A stretch of DNA of 64,000 nt from Gordonia crocea (GTDB lineage: Bacteria; Actinomycetota; Actinomycetes; Mycobacteriales; Mycobacteriaceae). Numbering within the stretch: the stretch's first letter is position 1; each line of letters starts with the position of its first letter. The stretch covers positions 558,001 through 622,000 of the forward strand of contig NZ_BJOU01000001.1 of assembly GCF_009932435.1 (NCBI RefSeq). Reading direction: 5' to 3'. The position numbers were made by a program, and so were the translations under genes. The notes under the pieces were generated by a model. The model did no database searches. It was not told the DNA's origin and saw only the letters and a list, made by a program, of their open reading frames with translations. Positions 18,897-28,020 of this stretch are shown one piece after another.

Positions 18897-21131
18897 GTGG
18901 CTCTGTATCGCACCTATCGCCCGGCAACCTTCGCCGACGTCGTCGGTCAGGACCATGTCACCGACCCGTTGGGCCGGGCCCTCGATTCCGGCCGGATCAA
19001 CCACGCGTACCTGTTCTCCGGTCCGCGCGGCTGCGGCAAGACCTCGTCGGCGCGCATCCTGGCGCGCTCGCTGAACTGTGAGCAGGGCCCGACGTCGACG
19101 CCGTGCGGGACCTGCGACTCCTGCGTCGCGCTGGCACCGGGCGGGCCCGGCAACCTCGACGTCATCGAACTCGACGCGGCCAGCCACGGTGGCGTCGACG
19201 ACACCCGCGAACTGCGCGACCGGGCGTTTTACGCGCCCTCCCAGTCGCGCTATCGCGTGTTCATCGTCGACGAGGCGCACATGGTGACCACCGCGGGGTT
19301 CAACGCGCTGCTCAAGATCGTCGAGGAGCCGCCGGAGCACCTGATCTTCGTCTTCGCCACGACCGAGCCGGAGAAGGTACTGCCGACGATCCGGTCGCGC
19401 ACCCACCACTACCCGTTCCGGTTGCTGGCCCCGCCGGTGATGCGGGGACTGCTCGAGCGGATCTGCGAGCGGGAACGCGTGACCGTGGCCCCCGAGGTCT
19501 TCCCGCTGGTCATCCGCGCCGGTGGCGGCTCGCCGCGCGATTCGCTGTCGATCCTCGACCAGCTGCTGGCCGGGGCCGGCGAGGAGGGGGTGACCTACGA
19601 GCGGGCGATGTCGCTGTTGGGCGTCACCGACGTCGCGCTGATCGACGAAGCGGTCGACGCGCTGGCCGCTGCCGACGGCGCCGCGTTGTTCGGCACCGTC
19701 GAGGCGGTCGTCGACGCCGGACACGATCCCCGCCGGTTCGCGGTGGACCTGTTGGAACGGCTGCGCGACCTGATCCTGTTGCAGGCGGTGCCCGATGCCG
19801 CGCAGCGAGGGCTCGTCGAGGCGCCCGACGACGAGGTCGCCACGATGCGCGGCCAGATCGAGCGCCTCGGTCCGGCCATGCTGGCCCGGTCGGCCGAGCA
19901 GGTCCACGCCGCACTTGGCGAGATGCGGGGCACGACGTCGCCGCGTCTACTCCTCGAGGTGATGTGCGCCCGGCTCCTGCTGCCGCAGGCATCGGCCGAC
20001 GACGCCGCCCTGCTCGCCCGGATCGAGCGCCTCGAAGCCGGTGTCGGTTCGGGTTCGGGATCGGGTGCGGCGTCGGCTGCTCCGGCGCCCGCCCCGGCAT
20101 CCGCAGGATCTGCGGAGTCTTCGGCATCCGCGACGCCCGCTGCCGCCCCCCAGCCACCCGCCCCCCAGCCACCCGCGCCACAGGGCGACACGCCGCTCAG
20201 ATTCACCAGGCCCTCGCAGCGCAAGCAGCAGGAGGAGACGGCGGCGCCGACGCCCGAGCCGACCCCGACGCCCGAGCCGACCCCGGCGGTCGCGCCCGAA
20301 CCCGACCCCGCGCCCGAGCCCGAGCCGGTTGCCGTGGTCGAGCCCGAGCCGCAACCGGAGCCCGAGCCGCAACCGGAGCTCGAGCCGCAACCGGAACCGG
20401 CGCCGCAACCGGAACCCGAGCCCCAACCGGAACCGGTTGTCGTGCAAGAAGATCCGTTGCCGCCCGAACCCGAGTACGAGCCCGTCCCCGAGCCAGAGGA
20501 CCAGCTGCCCCCTGAACCGGAGCCCGTCGACGAACCTGTCGCTGACGAACCTGCCGTCGACGAACCTGTCGCCGAGGTGTCGGGACTGGACCTGGCCGAG
20601 GTCCAACGCCGCTTCGGCGAGGTCCGTGCGGCGATCCGGGAACACTCCCCGGTCTTCGAGGCGATGCTCAGCAGCGCCTTCGTCCACCACGTCGGGGGTG
20701 CGGTGGTGACGCTCGGGCACTCGGTCGAGCAGGTCGCGGCGCGGTTGTCGGAGGAGGAGCGCGCCCGGGCGCTGCGGGCATCGTTCGTCAAGGTCTTCGG
20801 CACCGACCTCGAGATCCGGGTCATCCACACCCAGCCCACCGCCGGGCCGCCGGCCGGGGGACCCGCCACCGCGGGGGCCGCCCAGCAGCCGCGGCAGACC
20901 TACCGTCGGCCCAGCCGCGGGGCGGGCCCAAGCTCGGAGGAATTGCCCCCCGAGCCCGAGGAGCCTTCTCCGCCGCCCCCTAGGCCCGACGAGGAGATCT
21001 CCGACGCGGAGCGCGACGAAATGGTCGCCGCCGCCCAGGAGGACACACCGGAAACCCAGGTGCGCGATCCCGACGAGGTCGCCCTCGAACTGCTGCAGAA
21101 CCACCTGGGGGCACGCCCCCTGGAGCAGTAA
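18897..21131 (+). CDS. dnaX: DNA polymerase III subunit gamma/tau
   Basis: A 744-residue clamp-loader ATPase that drives beta-clamp loading at replication forks. AAA+ motifs: [10 protein letters not shown] (Walker A, near residue 45), the zinc cysteines of LNCEQGP...[17 protein letters not shown] (Walker B), ATTEPEKV and [11 protein letters not shown]. Domain III runs to about residue 380. A low-complexity linker (about residues 382-560) rich in Pro/Glu (repeated PEPQPEP units) follows, then a tau-like C-terminal domain (about residues 560-660) and an acidic tail. The linker is long for the family. TAGGCT (18884-18889) stands 7 nt before the GTG, so it is probably leaderless. It converges on tmsB with only 4 bp between stops. 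Confidence 0.95.
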   Translation: MALYRTYRPATFADVVGQDHVTDPLGRALDSGRINHAYLFSGPRGCGKTSSARILARSLNCEQGPTSTPCGTCDSCVALAPGGPGNLDVIELDAASHGGVDDTRELRDRAFYAPSQSRYRVFIVDEAHMVTTAGFNALLKIVEEPPEHLIFVFATTEPEKVLPTIRSRTHHYPFRLLAPPVMRGLLERICERERVTVAPEVFPLVIRAGGGSPRDSLSILDQLLAGAGEEGVTYERAMSLLGVTDVALIDEAVDALAAADGAALFGTVEAVVDAGHDPRRFAVDLLERLRDLILLQAVPDAAQRGLVEAPDDEVATMRGQIERLGPAMLARSAEQVHAALGEMRGTTSPRLLLEVMCARLLLPQASADDAALLARIERLEAGVGSGSGSGAASAAPAPAPASAGSAESSASATPAAAPQPPAPQPPAPQGDTPLRFTRPSQRKQQEETAAPTPEPTPTPEPTPAVAPEPDPAPEPEPVAVVEPEPQPEPEPQPELEPQPEPAPQPEPEPQPEPVVVQEDPLPPEPEYEPVPEPEDQLPPEPEPVDEPVADEPAVDEPVAEVSGLDLAEVQRRFGEVRAAIREHSPVFEAMLSSAFVHHVGGAVVTLGHSVEQVAARLSEEERARALRASFVKVFGTDLEIRVIHTQPTAGPPAGGPATAGAAQQPRQTYRRPSRGAGPSSEELPPEPEEPSPPPPRPDEEISDAERDEMVAAAQEDTPETQVRDPDEVALELLQNHLGARPLEQ
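20230..20580 (+). repeat. Pro/Glu-rich degenerate repeat within dnaX
   Basis: Repeated 6- to 18-bp units built from CCCGAGCC and CAACCGGA encode PEP/PQPEP strings in the DnaX linker. Later units repeat the codons for [15 protein letters not shown]. All are in-frame, so slippage would alter linker length without breaking the protein. Confidence 0.75.
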
Positions 21132-21135
21132 CCGC

Positions 21136-22443
21136 TCAGGCGTCCCACCACGGCCGCAGCGGCAGCGTGGACTTGCCGGACTGGTCGAGCTTGGTGGCCA
21201 GGACGTGGTGGAGTTGGATGACGTTGCGGTCGAACCCGATCCGGCAGCCCGCCATGTACAACCCCCACAGGCGGGCGGTGCCCTCGCCGACCTCGGCGAC
21301 CGCCTCGTCCCAGTGCTCGACGAGGTTGGCATTCCAATCGCGCAGCGTCATCGCGTAGTGCTCGCGGAAGTTCTCGGTGTGGACCACCTCCAGGCCGCCG
21401 ACGTTCTGCAGCTTGGAGATGATGGTGCCCGACCCGGTCAACTCCCCGTCGGGGAAGACGTAGCGGTCGATGAAGGCGCCGGCCTTGTTCGGCTTGGTGT
21501 TGTCGGGCCGGGTGATGCAATGGTTGAGCAGCAGCCCGCCGTCGCGCAGCTTGTCGCGCATGAAGGTGAAGTACGCCGGGTAGTTGTGCACCCCGATGTG
21601 CTCGGTCAGCCCGATGGACGACACCGCGTCGAATCCCGATTCGGCGACGTCGCGGTAGTCGGCGTGGCGGACCTCGGCGAGGTCGCCGAGACCCTCGTCG
21701 GCGATCGCCTGCTGCGCCCACTGCGCCTGTTCGGCGGAGAGCGTCGCGCCGATCACCGAGACGCCGCGCCGGGCCGCGTACCGTACCATGCCGCCCCAGC
21801 CGCAGCCGATGTCGAGCAGCCGGTCGCCCGGCTTCAGGCGCAGTTTGTCGAAGACCAGGCGGTACTTGTTCTCCTGGGCGGTCTCCAGGCTGGCGTCGGC
21901 GTCGGGGTACACCGCACACGTGTAGGTCATCGACGGTCCCAGCACCCACTCGTAGAAGGCGTTGGACACGTCGTAGTGGTGGTGGATGACCTCCGCGTCG
22001 CGGGTCTTGCTGTGCCGCAGCCCCTCGGTGAACCGGCGCCACCGCGGCAGCGCCTCCTGCGGCGGCGGGGCGATCGGCTTGAAGTGTTCGAGGCCGATCC
22101 CGCGAGCGATCTGTGCCATCTCCAGCGGGGAGGGTTTGGTGAACGAGGCGTCGTCGGCCAGGGTGCGCAGCGCCTCGTACGGGTCGCCGGGGTGTGCCCC
22201 GACGAAGTCGAGGTCGCCGGCGATGTAGGCGCGGGCCAGACCGAGATCGCCCGGTGCGGTCACCAGGTAGGTGGTCCCGCGCGGGGTTTTCAGGTCGACG
22301 CCGAATCGGGCGTCGGCGGGGCCGGCGACACTGCCGTCGTACGCCGTCAGCCGCACCTTCAGGTCACCGCCGAGGAAGGTCTCGAAGACCTTCGCAAGGG
22401 GGAGGTGATCGGTTGAGGTGACGGATTCCTTGAATGTGGTCAT
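21136..22443 (-). CDS. tmsB: SAM-dependent fatty-acid methyltransferase (tuberculostearic acid synthesis)
   Basis: A 435-residue cyclopropane-fatty-acid-synthase-like methyltransferase (Rv3720 homologue, also named bfaB). The N-terminal 150 residues carry the accessory domain. The Rossmann core shows VIHHHYDVSNAFYEWVLGPSMTYTCA, then LLDIGCGWGG (SAM motif I, near residue 213) and EHIGVHNY, typical of CFA enzymes. It methylates C10 of oleoyl chains on phospholipids to a methylene intermediate, which TmsA reduces. Its ATG overlaps the tmsA stop by 4 bp, so the two are co-translated. Confidence 0.9.
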   Translation of the reverse strand: MTTFKESVTSTDHLPLAKVFETFLGGDLKVRLTAYDGSVAGPADARFGVDLKTPRGTTYLVTAPGDLGLARAYIAGDLDFVGAHPGDPYEALRTLADDASFTKPSPLEMAQIARGIGLEHFKPIAPPPQEALPRWRRFTEGLRHSKTRDAEVIHHHYDVSNAFYEWVLGPSMTYTCAVYPDADASLETAQENKYRLVFDKLRLKPGDRLLDIGCGWGGMVRYAARRGVSVIGATLSAEQAQWAQQAIADEGLGDLAEVRHADYRDVAESGFDAVSSIGLTEHIGVHNYPAYFTFMRDKLRDGGLLLNHCITRPDNTKPNKAGAFIDRYVFPDGELTGSGTIISKLQNVGGLEVVHTENFREHYAMTLRDWNANLVEHWDEAVAEVGEGTARLWGLYMAGCRIGFDRNVIQLHHVLATKLDQSGKSTLPLRPWWDA

Positions 22444-23879
22444 TGACTCTTCACCGCCTTGGCATACAGGTTGAGGAACCGCGACTGCGGATCGTAGGTC
22501 GACTTGAGTTCTTCGTACCGCTGTCCGCCGTAGAGTTCGGCGAACTCGTCGGGGGAGTAGAAGGATTCCGAGTAGAGCGACTTGTGCCCGTCGAGGGTGG
22601 CGACCTGCTGCTCGATCAGCCGGTTGGTGTACCCCGGTTGCCCGGGGGTGATCGGGACCGCCGACCAGAAGCCGACGTTCACATACGTGCGGTTGGGTTC
22701 CAACGGATACAACGGCCACGGCCGCGTCGGATCGGCGGCCTTCAGTCGCGGGGCGGTACCGGTCGCGTCGTCGGCGCGAAGGCGCAGCGGGCACAACCAG
22801 ATCGGCTCGATCGGGACGTTGGTGAGGAACCAGTCGACAAATTCGACGGTGTGCTCGATCGGCACCTCGATGTCCTGGACGACGCGCTCGCTCGGCGGCA
22901 AACCCTTCCGCGCGTTGAGCCTGTCGCCGATGCTGAACCGGTGGTCGAGCGCGATCAGCTTCCAATAGAAGCTGCTGCGCAGCCACCGCCGTGGCCAGAA
23001 GCGGCGGACCGTCGGATTCTGCGTGCCGAACGCCCGGGAACACCAGAACCAGTCGGTATCCCACCGCCACAGGTAGTCCTCGATCGTCAGCACGTCGGTC
23101 TTCGGGGTGGCGGCGCGATCGTGCTGGATGGACCGGTAGTAGATGTGTTCGCCGGTGTAGTCGCTCGGCGGCGTCGGCGCCTCGTCGGTCTGCCGGCCGA
23201 GGATCAGGTACGACTCGTCGGCGGTGAACACCACGCCGTCGAGGTAGTCGACCTGCTCGTCGGCGTAGGCGCCCGTCTCGACGATCGCGGTCATGGTCTC
23301 GGTCAGCGCGGCCAGGTCGGTGAACCGGACGTGGCGCAGGGCGACGTAGCGTTTCACCGGTTCCAGCTCGATCTTCAACCGGACCGAATATCCCAGCGTT
23401 CCATAGGAATTGGGGAAGCCGAAGAAGAGATCGGCGTACTCGTTGGTGGGGGTGGCGGTGATGATCTCGCCGCTGCCGGTGAGGATGTCGATCTCGAGGA
23501 CCGACTCGTGGGGCAGTCCGTTGCGGAACGAGGTCGACTCGATACCGAGGCCGGTGACCGCACCGCCCAGGGTGATGGTCTTGAGCTGCGGCACCACCAG
23601 CGGTGCCAGACCGTACGGGAGGGTGGCCGCGACCAGGTCCTCGTAGGTACACATGCCGGCGACCTGCGCGGTGCGGGACTCCGGATCCACCGAGATGACC
23701 CCGCCCAACCCCGACACGTCCAGTCCCGGATGGGGATTGCGCTCGCGGCGGCGGAACAGGTTGGACGTCTTCTTGGCGAGTCGGACCGTCGCTCCCGGTG
23801 GGATCGCACGATAGCTCTCAAGCAGTCGTGTCACGCCCTGCTCGTGCACCGAAGGACCCGTCGCCACGCTCGTAACCAT
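22440..23879 (-). CDS. tmsA: FAD-linked oxidoreductase (tuberculostearic acid synthesis)
   Basis: A 479-residue protein with a PCMH-type FAD-binding domain (about residues 30-200: GLDVSGLGGVISVDP, then VVPQLKTITLGGAVTGLGIES), the Rv3719/bfaA type. It reduces the 10-methylene product of TmsB to 10-methylstearate. The ATG at 23879 follows TAGGCT (minus strand, 23893-23888) by 8 nt, so transcription is probably leaderless. First gene of the tmsA-tmsB operon and divergent from the SRPBCC gene. A TTG two codons upstream is an unlikely start. Confidence 0.9.
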   Translation of the reverse strand: MVTSVATGPSVHEQGVTRLLESYRAIPPGATVRLAKKTSNLFRRRERNPHPGLDVSGLGGVISVDPESRTAQVAGMCTYEDLVAATLPYGLAPLVVPQLKTITLGGAVTGLGIESTSFRNGLPHESVLEIDILTGSGEIITATPTNEYADLFFGFPNSYGTLGYSVRLKIELEPVKRYVALRHVRFTDLAALTETMTAIVETGAYADEQVDYLDGVVFTADESYLILGRQTDEAPTPPSDYTGEHIYYRSIQHDRAATPKTDVLTIEDYLWRWDTDWFWCSRAFGTQNPTVRRFWPRRWLRSSFYWKLIALDHRFSIGDRLNARKGLPPSERVVQDIEVPIEHTVEFVDWFLTNVPIEPIWLCPLRLRADDATGTAPRLKAADPTRPWPLYPLEPNRTYVNVGFWSAVPITPGQPGYTNRLIEQQVATLDGHKSLYSESFYSPDEFAELYGGQRYEELKSTYDPQSRFLNLYAKAVKSQ

Positions 23880-23951
23880 TACCAACTAGCCTAGGTTCGA
23901 AACGCGGTGGCCGCGAGTGCTTACCGCGATGACGACACCGAGGAGACCGAA

Positions 23952-24389
23952 ATGGCGCAGGTTACCGCTACTCAGACCGTTGAAATCAATGCTCCCGCCG
24001 ACGCGGTGGTCGCGGCTCTCGCCGACTATTCGACGGTGCGCCCGGCGATCCTGCCGGCCAACTACCGCGACTACGACGTCCTCTCCGGCGGCACCGGCGA
24101 GGGCACCGTCGTGCACTGGATCCTGCAGGCCACCGAGAAGCGCCAGCGCGACGTGAAGGCCACCGTCGGCGTCACCGACACGACGGTGACCGAGACCGAC
24201 GCCAACTCGTCGATGGTGACCACCTACACCGTCGCCCCGGCCGGTGCGGGCAGCCGGGTCACCACCACGACGACCTGGCAGGGGGCTGGCGGCATCGGCG
24301 GCTTCTTCGAGAAGACCTTCGCCCCCAAGGGGCTCGGCCGCATCCAGGCCGAACTGCTGGGCAACCTGAAGTCGCGGTTGGAGAGCTGA
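23952..24389 (+). CDS. SRPBCC-family lipid/ligand-binding protein (Rv3718c type)
   Basis: A 145-residue START/SRPBCC-like protein: TQTVEINAPADAVVAALADYSTVRP at the N-terminus, alternating strands, and a long C-terminal helix (GRIQAELLGNLKSRLES) that would close the hydrophobic pocket. Cytoplasmic, ligand unknown. The ATG at 23952 has GAGGAG at good spacing. It is conserved beside tmsAB in mycobacteria (from memory), which weakly suggests a lipid-related ligand. The following gene's likely true start overlaps this stop. Confidence 0.8.
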   Translation: MAQVTATQTVEINAPADAVVAALADYSTVRPAILPANYRDYDVLSGGTGEGTVVHWILQATEKRQRDVKATVGVTDTTVTETDANSSMVTTYTVAPAGAGSRVTTTTTWQGAGGIGGFFEKTFAPKGLGRIQAELLGNLKSRLES

Positions 24390-24430
24390 GCCGCCGCCGT
24401 CGCCCCTCGCCCCTCCCGCCACGGGAGGGA

Positions 24431-25288
24431 GTGGATGCCACGTGCGTCGTGCTGCGCGCCGAGGGCGGCACGATCGCCGACGCCCTGTTGGCCACCCCGG
24501 TCGGCGCGGAGGTCGGGCTGACCGGCCTGGCCGCGCGTGCCGACGCCGGTGAACTCGTCGACATCGACGGACTCCCCGTCGCACTCGACGCGCCGACATC
24601 GCGCAACGGCTCGGTCTTCCTCTACCGCGACCTTCCCGACGAGGTGGCCGTCCCGTTCGATCCGGAGATCCTCTACGACGACGAGAACCTCGTCGTCATC
24701 GACAAGCCGCATTTCCTCGCGACCATGCCGCGCGGGCGCCACGTCACCCAGACCGCGTTGGTGCGGCTGCGCCGAGAGCTGGGCAACGACGACCTCGCCC
24801 CGGTGCACCGGCTCGACCGGCTGACCGCCGGGGTGCTGATGTTCACCCGGCGCCCCCCGGTGCGCGCGGCCTACCAGGAGCTGTTCGCCGCCCGGCGGGT
24901 GCACAAGGAGTACCGGGCGCAGAGCGCATCGCCCGGCGAGGGGTTGCGCGGCGGGACCCGGGTGGCCAACCGGATCGAGAAGCGCGCCGGTGAGTTGCGC
25001 GCCCGCGTCGTCGACGGTCCGGTCAACGCGATCAGCCACATCACCCGCGTCGCCGACGGTTTCCACCTCGTCCCCGAAACCGGGCGCACCCACCAGTTGC
25101 GGGTCCACATGGCCGGTCTCGGCGTGCCCATCGTCGACGATCCGCTCTATCCGCAGGTACGCGCCGAGCTGGCCGCGATGCCGGATCAGGGCGATTTCTC
25201 CCGTCCGCTGCGCCTGGTCGCCGCGGTACTGGCGTTCACCGATCCGATCACCGGTCAGGATCGCCGCTTCGTTTCCCGACGATCCTGA
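24431..25288 (+). CDS. RluA-family 23S rRNA/tRNA pseudouridine synthase
   Basis: A pseudouridine synthase of the RluA group: ILYDDENLVVIDKPHFLATMPRG near residue 80, the catalytic HRLDRLTAGVLMF near residue 128 (Asp), VHKEYRA, and GRTHQLRVHMAGLGVPIVDDPLYP near residue 220. No S4 domain is visible. The only standard start is GTG 24431, with GGGAGG almost touching it. The frame upstream encodes SRRRRPSPLPPREG, which I recall as conserved at the N-terminus of this family, back to a CTG at 24386 that overlaps the previous stop. Translation may therefore start at a rare CTG (300 residues). Confidence 0.85.
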   Translation: MDATCVVLRAEGGTIADALLATPVGAEVGLTGLAARADAGELVDIDGLPVALDAPTSRNGSVFLYRDLPDEVAVPFDPEILYDDENLVVIDKPHFLATMPRGRHVTQTALVRLRRELGNDDLAPVHRLDRLTAGVLMFTRRPPVRAAYQELFAARRVHKEYRAQSASPGEGLRGGTRVANRIEKRAGELRARVVDGPVNAISHITRVADGFHLVPETGRTHQLRVHMAGLGVPIVDDPLYPQVRAELAAMPDQGDFSRPLRLVAAVLAFTDPITGQDRRFVSRRS

Positions 25289-25348
25289 CCGCGGCGGTGT
25301 CGTCGGCGACACATCGTCGGCTCAGGTGTCGGCGGTATCCTCGTCCGC

Positions 25349-25990
25349 GTGACTGAAGTCGAGAGCGTCCCAGAGGTCGACAACGCGTTGGAAACCGCCC
25401 AGTCCGACCGCGGCGAGTTCTGGACCCGTGCGGCCGCGTGGCTGATGGTGATCGGCGGTGCCATCGGGTTGACCGCATCGAGCATCCTCACCATCGAGAA
25501 GCTGAGGCTTGCCGCCGATCCCGGTTACCGGCCCTCGTGCAGCCTCAACCCGGTGATGGCCTGCAGCCCGGTGATGAGCTCCTGGCAGGCCAGCCTCTTC
25601 GGGTTTCCGAATCCGCTGATCGGCATCGCCGCGTTCGCGGTGGCGATCACGATGGGCATCGGCGTGCTGGCCGGGGCGCGTTACGCCAAGTGGATGTGGA
25701 TCGGCATGCAGGTCGCCATCGTCTTGGCGCTGATCTTCGTGCACTGGCTGATCTACTCGAGCCTCTACGACATCGGGAAGCTCTGCGTCTATTGCATGGT
25801 CGTGTGGGCGGTGACGATCGCGCTCGCGGTGGTCATCACGGTCCGCAACCTCATGGTGTCGACGCGGTCGCCCTCGCGCGCGCTCAGCGTCGTCGCGACG
25901 TACGCGCCGATCATCATCGGCGTCTGGTACCTGCTCATCGCCGGTGCGATCCTCGACCGGTTCTGGGATTACTGGTCGACGCTCTTCTGA
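25349..25990 (+). CDS. Vitamin K epoxide reductase (VKOR) family protein
   Basis: A 213-residue membrane protein with five predicted helices. The cysteine pair CSLNPVMACSPVM (near residues 64-72) lies in the first periplasmic loop, and the active-site CVYC is near residue 146: the four cysteines of bacterial VKOR. It re-oxidises a DsbA-like partner and passes electrons to menaquinone, supporting disulfide formation in exported proteins. Several two-cysteine secreted proteins in this window would be clients. The GTG lies 7 nt after TATCCT (25336-25341), so it is probably leaderless. Confidence 0.9.
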   Translation: MTEVESVPEVDNALETAQSDRGEFWTRAAAWLMVIGGAIGLTASSILTIEKLRLAADPGYRPSCSLNPVMACSPVMSSWQASLFGFPNPLIGIAAFAVAITMGIGVLAGARYAKWMWIGMQVAIVLALIFVHWLIYSSLYDIGKLCVYCMVVWAVTIALAVVITVRNLMVSTRSPSRALSVVATYAPIIIGVWYLLIAGAILDRFWDYWSTLF

Positions 25991-26047
25991 CGCGACGCGG
26001 TTCTCGTTCGCTCCGGGCCCGGTTGCCCGCCGGTTAAACTCGGCGGC

Positions 26048-26374
26048 GTGACGATCCACGGGTCTTATGAGCGCCACCCCGACCTCGGGTGCGAGGCCGT
26101 CGTCTTCCTCGACGACGAGAGCGGCGCGTGTTTCCAGATCCAGCGCGACCTGGTGGGCGGACCGCGCGCCGACGAGTACTGCGTCACCACTGGTGCCAGC
26201 GCGCCGGTCTACAACGCGGTCAAGCAGTGGCGCCGCGTCGACGACCGCTTCGAGTTCGAGCTGGTGCCGCGCGCAGGTCGGCTGTTCGGCGACGACGTCC
26301 TCTCCTTCGAAGTGTCCGCCACCGATACGACGGTCGAGGAGATCGCCGGTCACCTCGAGCGATTGCTGCGCTGA
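26048..26374 (+). CDS. Conserved hypothetical protein, 108 residues
   Basis: A small soluble protein with no signal peptide or helix. It has three cysteines or near-cysteine motifs (DLGCEAV, GACFQIQRD, EYCVTTG), acidic loops and a C-terminal helix (TVEEIAGHLERLLR). I do not recognise the family. The GTG lies 8 nt after TAAACT (26034-26039), the leaderless pattern, which supports it being expressed. It converges with the TetR gene, with 4 bp between stops. Confidence 0.65.
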   Translation: MTIHGSYERHPDLGCEAVVFLDDESGACFQIQRDLVGGPRADEYCVTTGASAPVYNAVKQWRRVDDRFEFELVPRAGRLFGDDVLSFEVSATDTTVEEIAGHLERLLR

Positions 26375-26378
26375 GCCC

Positions 26379-26960
26379 TCAGTCGGCGTCGATGAGCGCC
26401 TGCATGCGGGGTGCGTAGCGCTCGATCACCTCGTCGGTGGACAAGGCGGCGAAGGCGGGGATCTCGACGAGGTAGCGCATCGTGACCATGCCGAACAGCA
26501 GGCTGATCACGACCTGTGCGGTGTCGTGGCTCAGGCCCGTTTCGGCGGTGACCAGCGGCAGGATCTCGTCGGTGATGAACCCGCCGAAGGCCTGGCCCAC
26601 GTCGCGGTCGGTGGCCGCCGAGCGGAAGAACCCCTGGAGCGGCGGGCCGGTGGCCTCGTCCTCCCAGGCGCCGACGAAGGTCTGCATGATCCGACGGCCG
26701 AGTTCGCCGCGGGGGCCGTCGGCGACCAGGCGGATGCGGTCGACCGGGTCGATGGGCAACGCCAACGCCGCGACGAACAATCCCCGCTTGTTGGTGAAGT
26801 AGTAGGGGATCAGGGCCACGTCGACGTCGGCCTTGGCGGCAATGGCGCGCAGCGTGGTGGCGTTGAAGCCGGCCTGTCCGAACATCTCGCGGGCGGCGCG
26901 CAGGATGTCCTCGCGCGCGGTGCTCTCCTGTGCGGGCCGTCGGCCGGTTTTGTGTGCCAC
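26379..26960 (-). CDS. TetR-family transcriptional repressor
   Basis: A 193-residue TetR regulator: the helix-turn-helix (about residues 17-60) contains REDILRAAREMFGQAGFNATTLRAIAAKADVDVALIPYYFTNKRG, and a C-terminal ligand/dimer domain resembles TetR_C_17-type members. It is divergent from the membrane-protein gene at 27055, with a palindrome and promoter between them, so it probably represses that gene and itself. The ATG at 26960 was chosen because it gives the usual short N-terminal arm. Confidence 0.9.
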   Translation of the reverse strand: MAHKTGRRPAQESTAREDILRAAREMFGQAGFNATTLRAIAAKADVDVALIPYYFTNKRGLFVAALALPIDPVDRIRLVADGPRGELGRRIMQTFVGAWEDEATGPPLQGFFRSAATDRDVGQAFGGFITDEILPLVTAETGLSHDTAQVVISLLFGMVTMRYLVEIPAFAALSTDEVIERYAPRMQALIDAD

Positions 26961-26989
26961 AGCTCCAATCTAGCTGAATTCATCACTTG

Positions 26990-27039
26990 TTGACATCTAT
27001 TGGCAGGTCGCTTTACCGTTGGGTTCAACAATCGTTGAA
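26990..27039 (+). promoter_or_regulatory. Promoter and TetR-type operator
   Basis: TTGACA (26990-26995) and TACCGT (27014-27019) form a -35/-10 pair with an 18-bp spacer pointing at the membrane-protein gene. Just after it lies TTCAAC-AATC-GTTGAA (27024-27039), a perfect 6-bp-arm palindrome where transcription would start. It is the best operator candidate for the neighbouring TetR protein. Confidence 0.65.
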
Positions 27040-27054
27040 ATCGAAGGAATCCCC

Positions 27055-28020
27055 ATGGAATCCCCCTCCGGCCGCAAGGTCGCGGCCCTGCTCCTCGGAT
27101 TGGCCGTCGTCGTCCCGCTGATCCTGCTGATGTTCATCGGCCCCGCCTCGCGGGGAACCCCGCACGAACTCCCGATCGGTGTCGCCGGCCCGGCGCCCGC
27201 CGTGCAGCAGGTCGAAGCGGCCCTCGAGGCCAAGCAGCCCGGGGCCTTCGAGGTCCACGCCTACGCCGACGAGGCGCAGCTCACGCAGGCCGTCAAGAAC
27301 CGCGACATCTACGGCGGCTTCGTCCTCGGCGCGGCTCCGGCCACGATCATCGCCAGCGGCGCCAGCCCGGCGGTGGCGACGATGCTCACGCAGATCGGTG
27401 CGCAGATGCCGGGTCCCCAGCCACAGGTCCGCGACGTGGCCGCGCCGGCGCCCAACGATCCGCGCGGTGCCGGGTTCGGCTCCATGGTGATGCCGGTCTT
27501 CCTGGCGGGCGCGGCGCTCGGCCTGGCCCTGACCATGGTGGTGGGCCGCCGGGAGATCACCGCCGTGCTGCTCCCGGTCGGCGCCGCCGTCGTCGGGGCG
27601 ACGACGGTGGGGGTGGCCATGTGGATCGGCGTACTCAGCGGCGGCTTCTGGGGCCAGTGGTTGGCGATGTCGATCGGGATTCTGGCGATCAGCGCAGCCG
27701 TCGCGGGGTTGGTCGCCTTGATGGGGCCCGCCGGGGTGGGCGTGGCCGCCCTGCTGTTCATGCTGGTCGGCATGCCGTTGGCGGGTATCGCCTCCCCGCC
27801 GGAGTTCCTGCCGTCGATCTGGGGCGCGGTCGGCCAGTGGCTGCCACTCGGTGCGACCGGGACGGCGCTGCGGTCGGCGGTCTTCTTCGACGGCGCCGGT
27901 TCCGCGGCGGCCTATGTCGCCCTGGGGTTGTGGATCGTCGTCGGCTACCTGCTCTTGCTGGTGGTCGCGGCGTCCCGGGATATCGTCGGATACGTCGACT
28001 ACCCTGGGGTCCGTGACTGA
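27055..28020 (+). CDS. YhgE/ABC-2-like membrane protein under TetR control
   Basis: A 321-residue protein with an N-terminal membrane helix, an extracellular region of about 120 residues (IGVAGPAPAVQQVEAALEAK...) and five to six helices in the C-terminal half. This is the pattern of YhgE/Pip-like or DUF3533 proteins related to ABC-2 permeases. A role in efflux or envelope stress is inferred from the TetR partner. GAAGGA stands 7 nt before the ATG. Its 3' end overlaps the ybaB start by 8 bp. Confidence 0.75.
   Translation: MESPSGRKVAALLLGLAVVVPLILLMFIGPASRGTPHELPIGVAGPAPAVQQVEAALEAKQPGAFEVHAYADEAQLTQAVKNRDIYGGFVLGAAPATIIASGASPAVATMLTQIGAQMPGPQPQVRDVAAPAPNDPRGAGFGSMVMPVFLAGAALGLALTMVVGRREITAVLLPVGAAVVGATTVGVAMWIGVLSGGFWGQWLAMSIGILAISAAVAGLVALMGPAGVGVAALLFMLVGMPLAGIASPPEFLPSIWGAVGQWLPLGATGTALRSAVFFDGAGSAAAYVALGLWIVVGYLLLLVVAASRDIVGYVDYPGVRD

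Noticed and set aside
17325..19907. 860-codon minus-strand open frame
   Set aside because: Antisense to the acyl-CoA ligase and dnaX. It has no recognisable motif, and the composition is typical of GC-rich reverse frames.
23881..23900. Second iron box upstream of tmsA (AACTAGCCTAGGTT)
   Set aside because: It shares a few bases with the IdeR consensus, but the arms do not match it and the TAGGCT there is better explained as a -10 box.
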